Shown here one piece after another: positions 42,527-51,365 of a stretch of DNA of 64,000 nt. The DNA comes from CAZKCI01 sp964551475. GTDB lineage: Bacteria; Auribacterota; Erginobacteria; Erginobacterales; CAZKCI01. The translations under genes were made by a program, and so were the position numbers. The stretch covers positions 1 through 64,000 of the forward strand of contig CAZKCI010000064.1 in the NCBI GenBank assembly GCA_964551475.1, written 5' to 3'. The stretch's first letter is position 1. Each line of letters opens with the position of its first letter. A model generated the notes under the pieces. The model was not told where the DNA came from. It saw only the letters and a list, made by a program, of their open reading frames with translations, and did not search any database.

Positions 42527-44362
42527 ATGATGAATGTTCGCGATCATCTCTCGAGCCGCGCCTTTCGGGGGACGGCGCTCCTGCTTCTCGCCCTCCTCGC
42601 CGCGCTCGCCTATTCCTATCCCATCTTCCGCGACTTCGGCAACTGGGGGATCCAGGACTGGGACCAGCACCTCTTCTACCACGCCGTCCCCCGCCACACG
42701 ATTCTCCACTACCATGAGTTCCCGCTCTGGAACCCCTGGTACTGCGGGGGGGCGCCTCTTCTCGCCAACCCGCAGTCCCGTTTCCTCTCCCCGACCTACC
42801 TCTGCGTCCTCCTCCTGGGCGCGGTGCGGGGGATCAAGGTCGAGATCCTCCTCCACCTGGTCGTCGGCCTGGTCGGGGCTTACCGCCTCGCCCGCTCCTT
42901 CCGGATGAGCCGCCCCGCCTCCGCCCTCACCGCTTCCCTCTTCGTTCTCAACAGCTCCTTCGCCCTCAACCTGACCGTGGGGATGACCTGGTTCCTCTCC
43001 GCCGCCTACATCCCCTGGGCTTTCCATTTTTATCTCAAAGCGATGCGGGACCTGCGCTGGTCGGCCGCGAGCGGTGCCTGTCTGGCTATGGTTTTCCTGG
43101 GCGGGGGAATCTATCCCGTCGTGATCGCCGTTCTTTTTCTCTTCGTCTATGCACTCTTCGCCGTTCTCCTGGAGAAAAGGCGCTTCTCCCGCGCCGCGGC
43201 GGCCATTTTTCTCTCCATCGCTTTCGCCTTGTCGATCAGCGCCATCAAAGCCATCCCCGCCTGGATGTATCTGAAAGGACACCCCCGCCTGATCGACGAC
43301 TACTCCGGCTACAGCCTCTCCTCGCTCGTCTTCTCCCTCTTCAGCCGCGATCAGCAACTGGGGGCGATCGAGAGCGCCCTCTCCACGTCCCGGACGGGAT
43401 TTTTCGGCGGCGTCTCCTGGTTTATGGACGAGAACGGAATGTACGTCGGGATCGTCGCCGCCCTCCTCTGCCTTCTCGGGATGATCTCCCGCTTCCGCCG
43501 CCGCCCGGCTCTCGCCCTCTGCCTGGTCCTCTCCCTCTGGCTCGCCTTCGGCTCCCGGGCGCCGTTGAGCCTTTGGAATCTCATCCATGAACTTCCGGTT
43601 TTCGCCTCGATGCGTGTGGCCCAGCGCTACCGGATCGTTTTTCTCCTCGCCTTCTCGCTCTTCGCCGGTTTCGGTCTCGACTCCCTGCTCGACCGTCTCC
43701 GCCGCCTCCGCCCGCGATTCCCCTCCGATCCCCTCGCCGCCGCCGCGGTCCTGGTGATCTCGGCCGACCTGATCCTGGTCTCCTCGCGGGTTTTCCGGGA
43801 AGCCTTCCCGATCCCTCCGCTCCCGGTTGGCCCTCCGGGCGCTTTTCGCCAGGTGGAATCATTCTCGTCTTACGGAAGAATCGGCTGGGTGGCGTACGCT
43901 TCGAATCCCCGGCACATATCCTGGGGCGGACTCTACCCGGCTTTTTTGAGCAACCTGGGAGTGATCAAGGCCTACGAGTCGGCCGAGGTGCCCAGGATGG
44001 CGATCCCGTCGGAGTGGCCGAGCTACCGGGGGGAGATATTCCTGGAGGGCACGGAAGGGAGCGCCACGCTCCAGCGTTGGACGCCCAACGCGCTGACGAT
44101 CGAAACCGAGGCCGATCGTCCGGGCTATCTCATCGTCAACCAGAACTACGATCCCGGCTGGAAAATCGCCGGCGGCGGGACGGTGGAGAAGAGGAGGGGA
44201 CTGATTGCGGTAAAAATACCTTTCCGCCGGGCCTCCGTGGCATTATATTATCAGCCCCCCGGTTTTCGCCTCGGACTGGCCGTCTCGGCCGCCGGCTGCC
44301 TGCTGGCGGCCGCTGTTCTGCGCCGGACGATGCGTCTCCGGGGGAGGCAGGAAGAAAAATGA
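42527..44362 (+). CDS. Multi-TM GT-C/YfhO-like membrane protein
   Basis: About 611 aa from the ATG at 42527; a TTG at 42494 in a REP-like element is less likely. Eleven or more hydrophobic helices are separated by loops such as DWDQHLFYHAVPRHTILHY and WNPWYCGGAPLLANPQSRFLSP, features of YfhO-like and other GT-C membrane glycosyltransferases. The C-terminal 150 residues form a soluble beta-rich domain (TEADRPGYLIVNQNYDPGW). A role in lipid-linked sugar transfer at the cell surface is inferred. Its stop overlaps the prfB start (ATGA). Confidence 0.65.
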   Translation: MMNVRDHLSSRAFRGTALLLLALLAALAYSYPIFRDFGNWGIQDWDQHLFYHAVPRHTILHYHEFPLWNPWYCGGAPLLANPQSRFLSPTYLCVLLLGAVRGIKVEILLHLVVGLVGAYRLARSFRMSRPASALTASLFVLNSSFALNLTVGMTWFLSAAYIPWAFHFYLKAMRDLRWSAASGACLAMVFLGGGIYPVVIAVLFLFVYALFAVLLEKRRFSRAAAAIFLSIAFALSISAIKAIPAWMYLKGHPRLIDDYSGYSLSSLVFSLFSRDQQLGAIESALSTSRTGFFGGVSWFMDENGMYVGIVAALLCLLGMISRFRRRPALALCLVLSLWLAFGSRAPLSLWNLIHELPVFASMRVAQRYRIVFLLAFSLFAGFGLDSLLDRLRRLRPRFPSDPLAAAAVLVISADLILVSSRVFREAFPIPPLPVGPPGAFRQVESFSSYGRIGWVAYASNPRHISWGGLYPAFLSNLGVIKAYESAEVPRMAIPSEWPSYRGEIFLEGTEGSATLQRWTPNALTIETEADRPGYLIVNQNYDPGWKIAGGGTVEKRRGLIAVKIPFRRASVALYYQPPGFRLGLAVSAAGCLLAAAVLRRTMRLRGRQEEK

Positions 44363-45493
44363 ACGTGGAGATCACCGAAAGACACAAGACCCTCGCCTCC
44401 CGCTTCGCGGAGATGCGGGGGCATCTTTGACCTGGACGGCAAGCGGACCCGCCTGAAGGAACTGGAAACGGAGATGTCCCGCCCCGGTTTCTGGGACGAG
44501 GGGGAAAAGACCCAGAAGGCAATCGCCGAGCTCAAGGGGATCAAGGAGGTGCTCGATCCCTGGTCCGAACTGGAGAAAGATCTCGGGGAGCTTCCCGAAC
44601 TTCTCGCTCTGGCCGCCGAAGACGCCAGCCTGGAGGGGGAGATCGTCTCCGAGGTCGACCGGATCGGGGAGCGCCTGGACGCGCTCGAGCTTTCCGCGAT
44701 GCTCTCCCGCCCGGAGGACGCCCAGGACGCGGTCTTCAGCCTCCAGGCCGGAGCGGGGGGGACCGAGTCCTGCGACTGGACCGAGATGCTCTGGCGGATG
44801 TACAGCCGCTGGTGCGAGAGGCGCGGCTACGACGTCGAGGTGGTGAACATCGCGCCGGGGGAAGAGGCGGGGATCCGGAATCTCACCGCCCTGATCAAGG
44901 GGCGTTTCGCCTACGGTTATCTCCAGGCCGAGCGGGGAGTCCACCGGCTGGTGCGGATCTCCCCCTTCGATTCCAACCATCGCCGCCACACCTCCTTCGC
45001 GTCGGTCGACGTGGCCCCCGACGTGGAGGAGGAGATCGTGATCGAGATCGAGGAGAAGGATCTGCGGATCGACACCTTCCGCGCCGGGGGCCATGGGGGC
45101 CAGCACGTCAACATGACCGACTCGGCCGTCCGGATCACCCACCTGCCGACCGGGATCGTGGTCCAGTGCCAGAACGAGCGCAGCCAGCACAAGAATCGGG
45201 CGACGGCGATGAAGGTCCTCAAAGCCCGCCTCTACCAGCGGGAGCAGGACGAGCTCCGGAGGAAGGCGGTCAAGCATCACGAGGCGCAGAAGGAGATCGG
45301 CTTCGGTTCCCAGATCCGCTCCTACGTCTTTCATCCCTACACCATGGCCAAGGATCACCGGACCGGCGTCACTACCGGCGACGTGAACCGGGTCATGGAC
45401 GGGGACATCGACCGCTACATCAACGCGTTTTTAAAGCAGCAGACGGGGAGGGGTTCTCCCGGGCCGGCTGCCGACGACGACATGGAGGTGTAA
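44359..45493 (+). CDS. prfB: Peptide chain release factor 2 with programmed +1 frameshift
   Basis: About 377 aa after frameshifting. Frame one encodes 23 residues to Leu23, then the in-frame TGA at 44428-44430; the rest reads in +1 from GAC at 44429. The site CTTTGAC with CGGGGG just upstream has the same spacing as the E. coli prfB site, where RF2 scarcity drives the shift. The main frame holds the peptidyl-tRNA hydrolysis motif GGQ at 246-248 and the fold typical of RF2. The gene is intact. It overlaps the upstream gene by 4 nt. Confidence 0.97.
44415..44431 (+). promoter_or_regulatory. RF2 programmed frameshift site
   Basis: CGGGGGCATCTTTGACC: an SD-like stimulator, the slippery CTT and the in-frame stop TGA followed by C. 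It makes release factor 2 synthesis self-regulating. Confidence 0.95.
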
Positions 45494-45514
45494 AACGGGT
45501 AAACCAAGAACCGC

Positions 45515-45560
45515 AAAAAGTGAACCGTGAACCGTGGAACCGTGAACCGTTGAACCAGGT
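45515..45560. repeat. GAACCGT short-period repeat
   Basis: Units GTGAACC and GTTGAACC run between prfB and the RRM gene. The same family makes the large palindrome before proS. Confidence 0.75.
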
Positions 45561-45583
45561 TGGTTAAACCAGAGGAGGAGACG

Positions 45584-45856
45584 ATGACTATCTATGTCGG
45601 CAATCTGCCCCGCGATATCAGCGAGGAGGAAGTCCGCCAGGCTTTCGCCGCATTCGGCGAAGTGACCGTGGTCCGCATGATCAAGGACAAAGTTACCGGC
45701 GAGGCGCGCGGCTTCGGCTTTGTGGAGATGCCCAACGCCGAGGAAGGCGCTTCCGCCGTCCGGGCGATGAACGGCAAGGAGCTCAAGGGCCGCACGCTGA
45801 ACGTCAACGAGGCCCACGCCAAGCCCGAGGGCGGAAGAGGCCCGAGAAGAGAGTAG
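45584..45856 (+). CDS. RRM-type RNA-binding protein
   Basis: 90 aa from the ATG at 45584 with AGGAGGAG just upstream. RNP2 is IYVGNL and RNP1 is RGFGFVEM, the complete pair of a single RRM domain as in cyanobacterial and other bacterial glycine-rich RNA-binding proteins. The short tail is Gly/Arg/Pro-rich. It probably binds single-stranded RNA, perhaps in stress adaptation. The strong SD sequence contrasts with its repeat-preceded neighbours. Confidence 0.92.
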   Translation: MTIYVGNLPRDISEEEVRQAFAAFGEVTVVRMIKDKVTGEARGFGFVEMPNAEEGASAVRAMNGKELKGRTLNVNEAHAKPEGGRGPRRE

Positions 45857-45935
45857 GCAGGTAAGGGTTAGGAAGTGGGTTTGGTCTATGGGTTACCAGA
45901 CCCACTTCCTAACCCTGACCCATCGACCAGTAGTT
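45857..45935 (+). repeat. GGGTTA-type compact hairpin before lysS
   Basis: A short form of the family: GGGTTAGGAAGTGGGTTTGGT pairs with ACCAGACCCACTTCCTAACCC (both about 21 nt) with an 8-nt centre. It ends 20 nt before the start. Confidence 0.9.
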
Positions 45936-47393
45936 ATGAGCGAGACCCAGCACGAACAGAGGCTGAAAAAGCTTGCCGCCCTGCGGGCGGCGGGCGTCGA
46001 TCCTTTCGGGAAGAGCTTTCCCCGGAAGGACACCGCCGCCTCCTGCCGTTCCGAATACCGGGAGGGGAAAGAGGTGTCCGTCGCCGGAAGAATCGTGGGC
46101 TGGCGGGAGCACGGGAAGTCGATCTTCGCCGACCTCCAGGACTCGAGCGGGAAGGTCCAGCTTTACCTCCGCCGCGATGGATTGGGAGAGGAGGGCGCTT
46201 CCCTCCTTCCCCAGCTCGACCTGGGGGACATCCTGGGGGCCGCCGGGACCCTCTTCACCACCCGGATGGGGGAGGTCTCCATCCAGGTCAAGCGGCTTAC
46301 CATTCTTGCCAAGGCCCTGCGACCGCTCCCGGAGAAGTGGCACGGACTCAAGGACACCGAGGTCAGGTTCCGCCAGCGCTATCTCGATCTGGTCGTCACG
46401 CCGGAGGCCCGGGAGGCCTTCCGGGTCCGCTTTCAGGCGATCCGGGCGATCCGGAAGAGCCTGGACGAACAGGGATTCCTGGAAGTGGAGACGCCGATGA
46501 TGCAGGCGGCGGTGGGCGGAGCGGCCGCCCGCCCCTTCGTCACCCATCACCACGCTCTCGACATCGACCTCTATCTGCGCATCGCCCCCGAGCTCTACCT
46601 GAAGCGTCTTCTGGTCGGGGGGTGGGAGAAGATCTACGAGCTCAACCGCAACTTCCGCAACGAGGGGATCTCCACCCGCCATAACCCGGAGTTCACCATG
46701 CTCGAGGTCTACGAGGCCTTCGCCGACTGGCGGACGATGATGGCCCTCACCCGCTCGCTCGTCCTGGCCGCGGCGGAGGCGGCGGGAAAGGTGCGCCTGC
46801 CCCAGGGGGAAGGGGAGATCGATCTCGCCGCGCCCTGGGCGGAGCGGACCTACTACGGCTCGCTGGAGGAGGGGACCGGGATCGACTTTCGCCCGCTCGA
46901 GGCGCGCGCGGTCCTCGAGGCGGCGGCGCGGCTCGGCGTGGCCGTGACCAAGGAGACCACCCGGGAGCAGGCCCTGGACGGAGTCTTCGACAAGGCGGTC
47001 CAGCCCTCCCTCCAGATCCCGACCTTCATCATCAACTATCCGATCGAGCTCACGCCCCTGGCCCGCACGCTTCCCTCCGATTCGGGCTTGGCCGCCCGCT
47101 TCGAGCTTTTCATCGGGGGGATGGAGCTCGCCAACGGCTACACCGAGCTCAACGATCCCCTGGAGCAGAGGCAGAGGTTCGAGGAACAGCTGAAGAAGGG
47201 GGCGAGCCGGGGCGAGGTGGACGAGGATTTCGTCCTCGCCCTCGAGCACGGGATGCCCCCCGCGGGCGGGATGGGGATGGGGATCGACCGCCTGGCCATG
47301 ATTCTCGCGGGAGTGACCTCAGTCCGCGAAGTGATTCTCTTCCCGCATCTCAGGCCGAAAACTGATGAGGATAGGCTGAGGACTGAAGACTGA
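45936..47393 (+). CDS. lysS: Lysyl-tRNA synthetase, class II
   Basis: 485 aa from the ATG at 45936; no SD sequence. The N-terminal OB fold binds the anticodon (GRIVGWREHGKSIFADLQD). Class II motifs follow: motif 1 around FLEVETPMMQ, motif 2 FRNEGISTRHNPEFTMLE and motif 3 GMGMGIDRLAMIL. The lysine-binding region HNPEFTMLEVYEA fits LysS. It charges tRNA-Lys in the cytoplasm. It is followed closely by lolC, so the two are probably cotranscribed. Confidence 0.97.
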   Translation: MSETQHEQRLKKLAALRAAGVDPFGKSFPRKDTAASCRSEYREGKEVSVAGRIVGWREHGKSIFADLQDSSGKVQLYLRRDGLGEEGASLLPQLDLGDILGAAGTLFTTRMGEVSIQVKRLTILAKALRPLPEKWHGLKDTEVRFRQRYLDLVVTPEAREAFRVRFQAIRAIRKSLDEQGFLEVETPMMQAAVGGAAARPFVTHHHALDIDLYLRIAPELYLKRLLVGGWEKIYELNRNFRNEGISTRHNPEFTMLEVYEAFADWRTMMALTRSLVLAAAEAAGKVRLPQGEGEIDLAAPWAERTYYGSLEEGTGIDFRPLEARAVLEAAARLGVAVTKETTREQALDGVFDKAVQPSLQIPTFIINYPIELTPLARTLPSDSGLAARFELFIGGMELANGYTELNDPLEQRQRFEEQLKKGASRGEVDEDFVLALEHGMPPAGGMGMGIDRLAMILAGVTSVREVILFPHLRPKTDEDRLRTED

Positions 47394-47446
47394 GGGAACT
47401 GAACTCTTATATTCCCAGTCACTAATCACCATTCACTATCCCCCCC

Positions 47447-48682
47447 ATGCTCCCCTACACACTCTGGATCGCACTGCGCTATGCCCGCTTCCGGGGCAAG
47501 CGCTCCTTCGTCTCCCTGATCACACTGATCACCGTCACGGGCGTGGCGGTGGGCGTGATGACCTTGATGGTGGTGATGTCGGTGATGAGCGGTTTCGACG
47601 CCGAGCTCAAGGACAAGTTCCTGGGCATCTACGGCCACGTCGTCATCTCGGGTGACGGCGTGCTCAACGATTACCGGGCGGTGGCGGAACAAGTGTCCCG
47701 CCAGCGCGGCGTCAAGGCGGTCGCCCCCTACATCGCCGGCCAGGTGATCGTCCGCACCCGCAACCGGGCGTTGGGCGTCAACCTCCGCGGCATCGATCCC
47801 GCCGCCGAAGCCCGGGTCAGCAAGCTCGCCGCCTATCTCAAGGAAGGGACGATGGATCTGGGGACGGACGGGATCCTGATCGGTTCCCAGCTCGCCGAAT
47901 TCTACCGCCTCTCCGTGGGCGACAAGGTCATCCTGATCTCTCCCGCCGAGGACCTTCTCCCCGGCGCGGCGGGCGCCCGCCGGGAGAAGTTCACCGTGAC
48001 CGGGATCTTCAAGTCGGGGATGGCTCAGTACGACCTGGAGCTGGCCTACGTGTCGCTGGAGGCTGCCCAGCGCTTCTTCAACCTGGGCGAGGGGGTCACG
48101 GGGATGTCGATCGCGGTCGACAACGTGGAGGAGGCCCACGCCATCCGCAACCGCCTTTCCGAAATCTTCTCCTATCCTCCCTTCATCGTCCGCTCCTGGA
48201 TGGAGCTGAACAAGCCCCTCTTCTCGGCCATCCGGGTGGAGAAGAACCTGATGTTCATCATCGTCACCCTGATCATCGTGGTCGCCGCGCTCAACATCGC
48301 CAGCACGCTGATCGTCACGGTCAAGGAGAAGACCAAGGCGATCGGTATTTTCAAGTCGCTGGGCATGACCGAGGCGGCGATCCGGCGGATCTTCGTCATC
48401 CTGGGGATGACGATCGGCTCCCTGGGGATCGCGATCGGCGTGGCGGGAGGGCTCCTCCTGATCGCCAACATCAACCACGTCGCGGCCTTTCTTTCCGTGA
48501 GCTTCGGGATCGAGGTTTTTCCTCCGGACGTCTACTACTTCGAGGCGATCCCCGCCCGGGCCGATTTCCGGGAAACCCTGATCATCGCCGGCTGCGCCCT
48601 CCTGATCAGCGTGTTCGCCTCTCTCTACCCGGCCTGGCAGGCGGCGCGACTGGAGCCGGTCCAGTCGCTGAGGTATGAATAG
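47447..48682 (+). CDS. lolC: LolC/LolE-type lipoprotein-releasing permease
   Basis: 411 aa. It begins LPYTLWIALRYARFRGKRSFVSLITLI and has one membrane helix there, a large periplasmic domain (about 45-265) and three helices at the C-terminus, the LolC/E (MacB-type) layout. The first periplasmic segment MVVMSVMSGFDAELKDKFLGIYGHVVI is characteristic. It extracts lipoproteins from the inner membrane with LolD. A second permease is not present here, so it may act as a homodimer, as LolF-type proteins do. The start follows a CACTAATCAC heptamer-like repeat and has no SD. Confidence 0.92.
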   Translation: MLPYTLWIALRYARFRGKRSFVSLITLITVTGVAVGVMTLMVVMSVMSGFDAELKDKFLGIYGHVVISGDGVLNDYRAVAEQVSRQRGVKAVAPYIAGQVIVRTRNRALGVNLRGIDPAAEARVSKLAAYLKEGTMDLGTDGILIGSQLAEFYRLSVGDKVILISPAEDLLPGAAGARREKFTVTGIFKSGMAQYDLELAYVSLEAAQRFFNLGEGVTGMSIAVDNVEEAHAIRNRLSEIFSYPPFIVRSWMELNKPLFSAIRVEKNLMFIIVTLIIVVAALNIASTLIVTVKEKTKAIGIFKSLGMTEAAIRRIFVILGMTIGSLGIAIGVAGGLLLIANINHVAAFLSVSFGIEVFPPDVYYFEAIPARADFRETLIIAGCALLISVFASLYPAWQAARLEPVQSLRYE

Positions 48683-48927
48683 AAGAGTCAATGGGTTAGG
48701 GTTAGGAAGTGGGTCTGGTAAATAGGTTGGGGTTAGGTGTGTCATGGCAAAACGACTGACGGGCTACACCATTGACCGATTGGTTGACGGGTTAGGGTTA
48801 GGAAGTGGGTCTGGTAAATGGGTTGGGGTTAGGTGTGTCATGGCAAAACGACTGACGGGCTACACCATCTACCTTACCCATCGACCAAACCCACTTCCTT
48901 ACCCTCACCCATTAACCCTGTTTGACT
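48683..48927 (+). repeat. GGGTTA-type hairpin repeats before lolD
   Basis: Two G-rich arms in tandem (48690-48740 and 48788-48838) and one C-rich arm (48870-48917). The units include a shared TGTCATGGCAAAACGACTGA centre. They lie directly before the start codon. Confidence 0.9.
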
Positions 48928-49641
48928 ATGACTGAACTTCTCCGAGCCGAAGGCATCGTCAAGTCCTTCCCGATGGGAAAGGCCGTCCTCCCCGTCCTGA
49001 AGGGGATCGACTTCTCCGTCGCGGAAGGCGAGACGGTGGTGATCGCGGGCCGTTCCGGGGCCGGGAAGAGCACGCTGCTCCACATCCTGGGCGGCCTGGA
49101 CTCGCCCGACCGGGGACGGGTCCTGATCGAGGGGCAGGAGATCAGCCGGATGTCCTCCCGCGCCCGCTCCCGCCTCAGGAACCTCAAGGTCGGCTTCGTC
49201 TTCCAGTTTTTCCATCTGCTCCCCGAGTTCACCGCCCGCGAGAACGTGCTTCTTCCCCTTCTCATCCAGGGCGGGGGAGGGGGGTGGGGCCGCTCCCAGG
49301 CCTCTCGCCGCGCCGAGGAAACCCTCAGCCTGGTGGGGCTGGCCGAACGGTTCGATCACTACCCGAACCAGCTCTCCGGAGGGGAACAGCAGAGGGTGGC
49401 GATCGCCCGGGCCCTGATCAACCGTCCCCCTCTTCTCTTCGCCGACGAGCCGACCGGCAACCTCGACTCGGACACCGGCCTGGCCATCCTCGCTCTCCTC
49501 ACCGAGCTCAATCGAACACTCAAGCAAACGGTGGTGGTGGTCTCCCACGATCAGCAGGTGGCGGACTGGGCGCCCCGGATCGTGACCATGCGGGACGGCG
49601 TGGTGGAGGGGGAAGTGAGGCGGGTGAAGCCGGGCGTGTAA
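48928..49641 (+). CDS. lolD: Lipoprotein-releasing ABC transporter ATPase LolD
   Basis: 237 aa from the ATG at 48928. Walker A is GRSGAGKST (41-49), followed by LGGLDSPDRG, the signature LSGGEQQRVAIARAL, Walker B LLFADEPTGNLD and a switch His in VVSHDQQVAD. This is the MacB/LolD subclass of ABC ATPases, cytoplasmic partner of LolC. Together with Lnt and the lipoproteins in this window it supports lipoprotein transport to an outer membrane. A promoter follows directly after its stop. Confidence 0.94.
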   Translation: MTELLRAEGIVKSFPMGKAVLPVLKGIDFSVAEGETVVIAGRSGAGKSTLLHILGGLDSPDRGRVLIEGQEISRMSSRARSRLRNLKVGFVFQFFHLLPEFTARENVLLPLLIQGGGGGWGRSQASRRAEETLSLVGLAERFDHYPNQLSGGEQQRVAIARALINRPPLLFADEPTGNLDSDTGLAILALLTELNRTLKQTVVVVSHDQQVADWAPRIVTMRDGVVEGEVRRVKPGV

Positions 49642-49643
49642 CG

Positions 49644-49673
49644 TTGGCGATGGAACCGATAACGTGGTATAAT
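49644..49673 (+). promoter_or_regulatory. Promoter of the aminotransferase gene
   Basis: TTGGCG (49644-49649), an 18-nt spacer and TATAAT (49668-49673), 36 nt before the start at 49709. Confidence 0.65.
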
Positions 49674-49708
49674 ACACGATCGGAATGGCCCGAAAGCGAG
49701 GTAAAGCA

Positions 49709-50614
49709 ATGCATATCTACATCAACGGCAAGTATTTCGACAAGGACGAGGCGAAGGTCTCGGTCTATGACCACGGGCTTCTCTACGGGGACGGCGTCTT
49801 CGAGGGAATCCGGGTCTACAACAACCGCGTCTTCCGCCTGGGGGAGCACATCCAGCGCCTCTACGATTCGGCCAAAGGGATCTGCCTGACCATCCCGCTC
49901 AGCCCGGAGGAGATGTCCCAGGCGGTCATCGAAACCGTTCGTCGCAACGGCCTGCCCGATGCCTACATCCGCCTGGTCGTCACCCGCGGCGCCGGCTGCC
50001 TGGGGCTCAACCCCTTCACCTGCTCCCATCCCCAGGTCATCATCATCGTCGACAAGATCGCCCTCTATCCCCAGGAGCTGTACGACAAGGGGTTGAATGT
50101 CGTCACCGTGGCCACGCACCGCAACTACCCGGAGTCGCTCAACCCCCGGATCAAGTCGCTCAACTACCTGAACAACATCCTGGCCAAGATCGAGGCGATC
50201 AACGCCGGCGTGGAAGAGGCGATCATGCTCAACTCCTACGGCCTGGTCTCGGAGTGCACCGGCGACAACATCTTCGCCTACCGCAAGGGCGTTCTCCTCA
50301 CCCCCTCGATCAGCATGGGCGTGCTGGAGGGGATCACCCGCGACGCCGTCATCCAGATCGCCCGGGAAAAGAAGATCGTCGTCAAGCCCATGGTCATGAC
50401 CCGCTACGATTTCTACATCGCCGACGAGGTCTTCGTGACCGGGAGCGCGGCCGAGATCGTCCCGGTGGTCAAGGTCGACGGGCGGGTGATCGGGGAGGGC
50501 GTCCCCGGCCCGGTCACCCGGTCCCTGATGGAGGCCTACCATCACCTGACCCGGAGCGAAGGGGAGCCGGTGACCCGTGGGGGGAAACCGGGTAAAAAGA
50601 AACTGATTGGTTGA
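49709..50614 (+). CDS. ilvE: Class IV aminotransferase, branched-chain type
   Basis: 301 aa from the ATG at 49709 (MHIYINGKYF) with GAGG upstream. It has the class IV PLP fold: YDHGLLYGDGVFEGIRVY, the Lys-bearing segment IKSLNYLNNILAK and EAIMLNSYGLVSECTGDNIF. The enzyme transfers amino groups in branched-chain amino acid metabolism; a D-alanine or aminodeoxychorismate role is less likely but cannot be excluded by eye. It has its own promoter. Confidence 0.9.
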   Translation: MHIYINGKYFDKDEAKVSVYDHGLLYGDGVFEGIRVYNNRVFRLGEHIQRLYDSAKGICLTIPLSPEEMSQAVIETVRRNGLPDAYIRLVVTRGAGCLGLNPFTCSHPQVIIIVDKIALYPQELYDKGLNVVTVATHRNYPESLNPRIKSLNYLNNILAKIEAINAGVEEAIMLNSYGLVSECTGDNIFAYRKGVLLTPSISMGVLEGITRDAVIQIAREKKIVVKPMVMTRYDFYIADEVFVTGSAAEIVPVVKVDGRVIGEGVPGPVTRSLMEAYHHLTRSEGEPVTRGGKPGKKKLIG

Positions 50615-50891
50615 CGGGTTAGGGTTAGGAAGTGGGTCTGGTAAATGGGTTAGGGTTAAGTGCGGCATGGCGAAACCGCCAGCCGTGCCACACCATCTAC
50701 CTTACCCATCGACCAAACCCACTTCCTTACCCTCACCCATTGACCGATTGGTTGACGGGTTAGGGTTAGGAAGTGGGTCTGGTAAATGGGTTAGGGTTAA
50801 GTTCGGCATGGCAAAACGGCTGACGGGCTACACCATTAACCTTACCCATTTACCAGACCATTATCCTGACCTTTACCTATAGACCATCTTT
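50611..50891 (+). repeat. GGGTTA-type hairpin repeats before mcsA
   Basis: Two tandem units, about 50611-50745 and 50747-50880, each with G-rich arm, a GTGCGGCATGG-like centre and C-rich arm. They reach to 12 nt before the ATG at 50892, which lacks an SD sequence. Confidence 0.92.
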
Positions 50892-51365
50892 ATGAAATGC
50901 CAGGTCTGCAATAAGAAAGAGGCGATCGTCCACTTGACCGAAATCGGCGACAACGGCGCGGTCAAGATCCATCTCTGTCCCGACTGCGCCCAGGCCCGGG
51001 GGATCGGAGGGCTCGCCCCGGAAGAGGCAGGACCGGCCGAGGCGGCCGCCGCCTCCGCCGGTCCCGACGAGTCCGGGATCCGCTGCGCCGTCTGCGGCAT
51101 CAGCCTGGCGGAATTCCGGAAGAAAGGCCGCCTGGGCTGCGGGAACTGCTATCAGGCCTTCGCGGAGGCCTTCGTCCCGCTCCTGGCGGCCATCCATCGG
51201 GGAGACCGGCATGTCGGCAAGGTCCCGGCGGTCCATCACCCGGGGAGCGCCGCACCGGATCTCGTGAGCCTCAAGGAGTCGCTGCGCACGGCGGTGGAGA
51301 AGGAGAAGTTCGAAGAGGCGGCCCGGCTCTCCGGGCTGATCAAGAAACTGGAGCGCGCCCAGTGA
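50892..51365 (+). CDS. mcsA: McsA-type zinc protein, activator of McsB
   Basis: 157 aa. It starts MKCQVCNKKEA and has four CxxC pairs: Cys3/6 and Cys29/32 in the first knuckle pair, and CAVC and CGNC in the second. The C-terminal segment (LKESLRTAVEKEKFEEAARLSGLIKKLE) is a UVR motif. McsA binds zinc and stimulates the arginine kinase McsB in the Firmicutes system. Its stop overlaps the GTG of mcsB (GTGA), so the two are coupled. Confidence 0.93.
   Translation: MKCQVCNKKEAIVHLTEIGDNGAVKIHLCPDCAQARGIGGLAPEEAGPAEAAAASAGPDESGIRCAVCGISLAEFRKKGRLGCGNCYQAFAEAFVPLLAAIHRGDRHVGKVPAVHHPGSAAPDLVSLKESLRTAVEKEKFEEAARLSGLIKKLERAQ

Noticed and set aside
44359..44430. Short 23-codon frame as a separate gene or a frameshift error
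   Set aside because: The CTTTGAC context with an upstream G-rich stimulator is the standard RF2 programmed frameshift.
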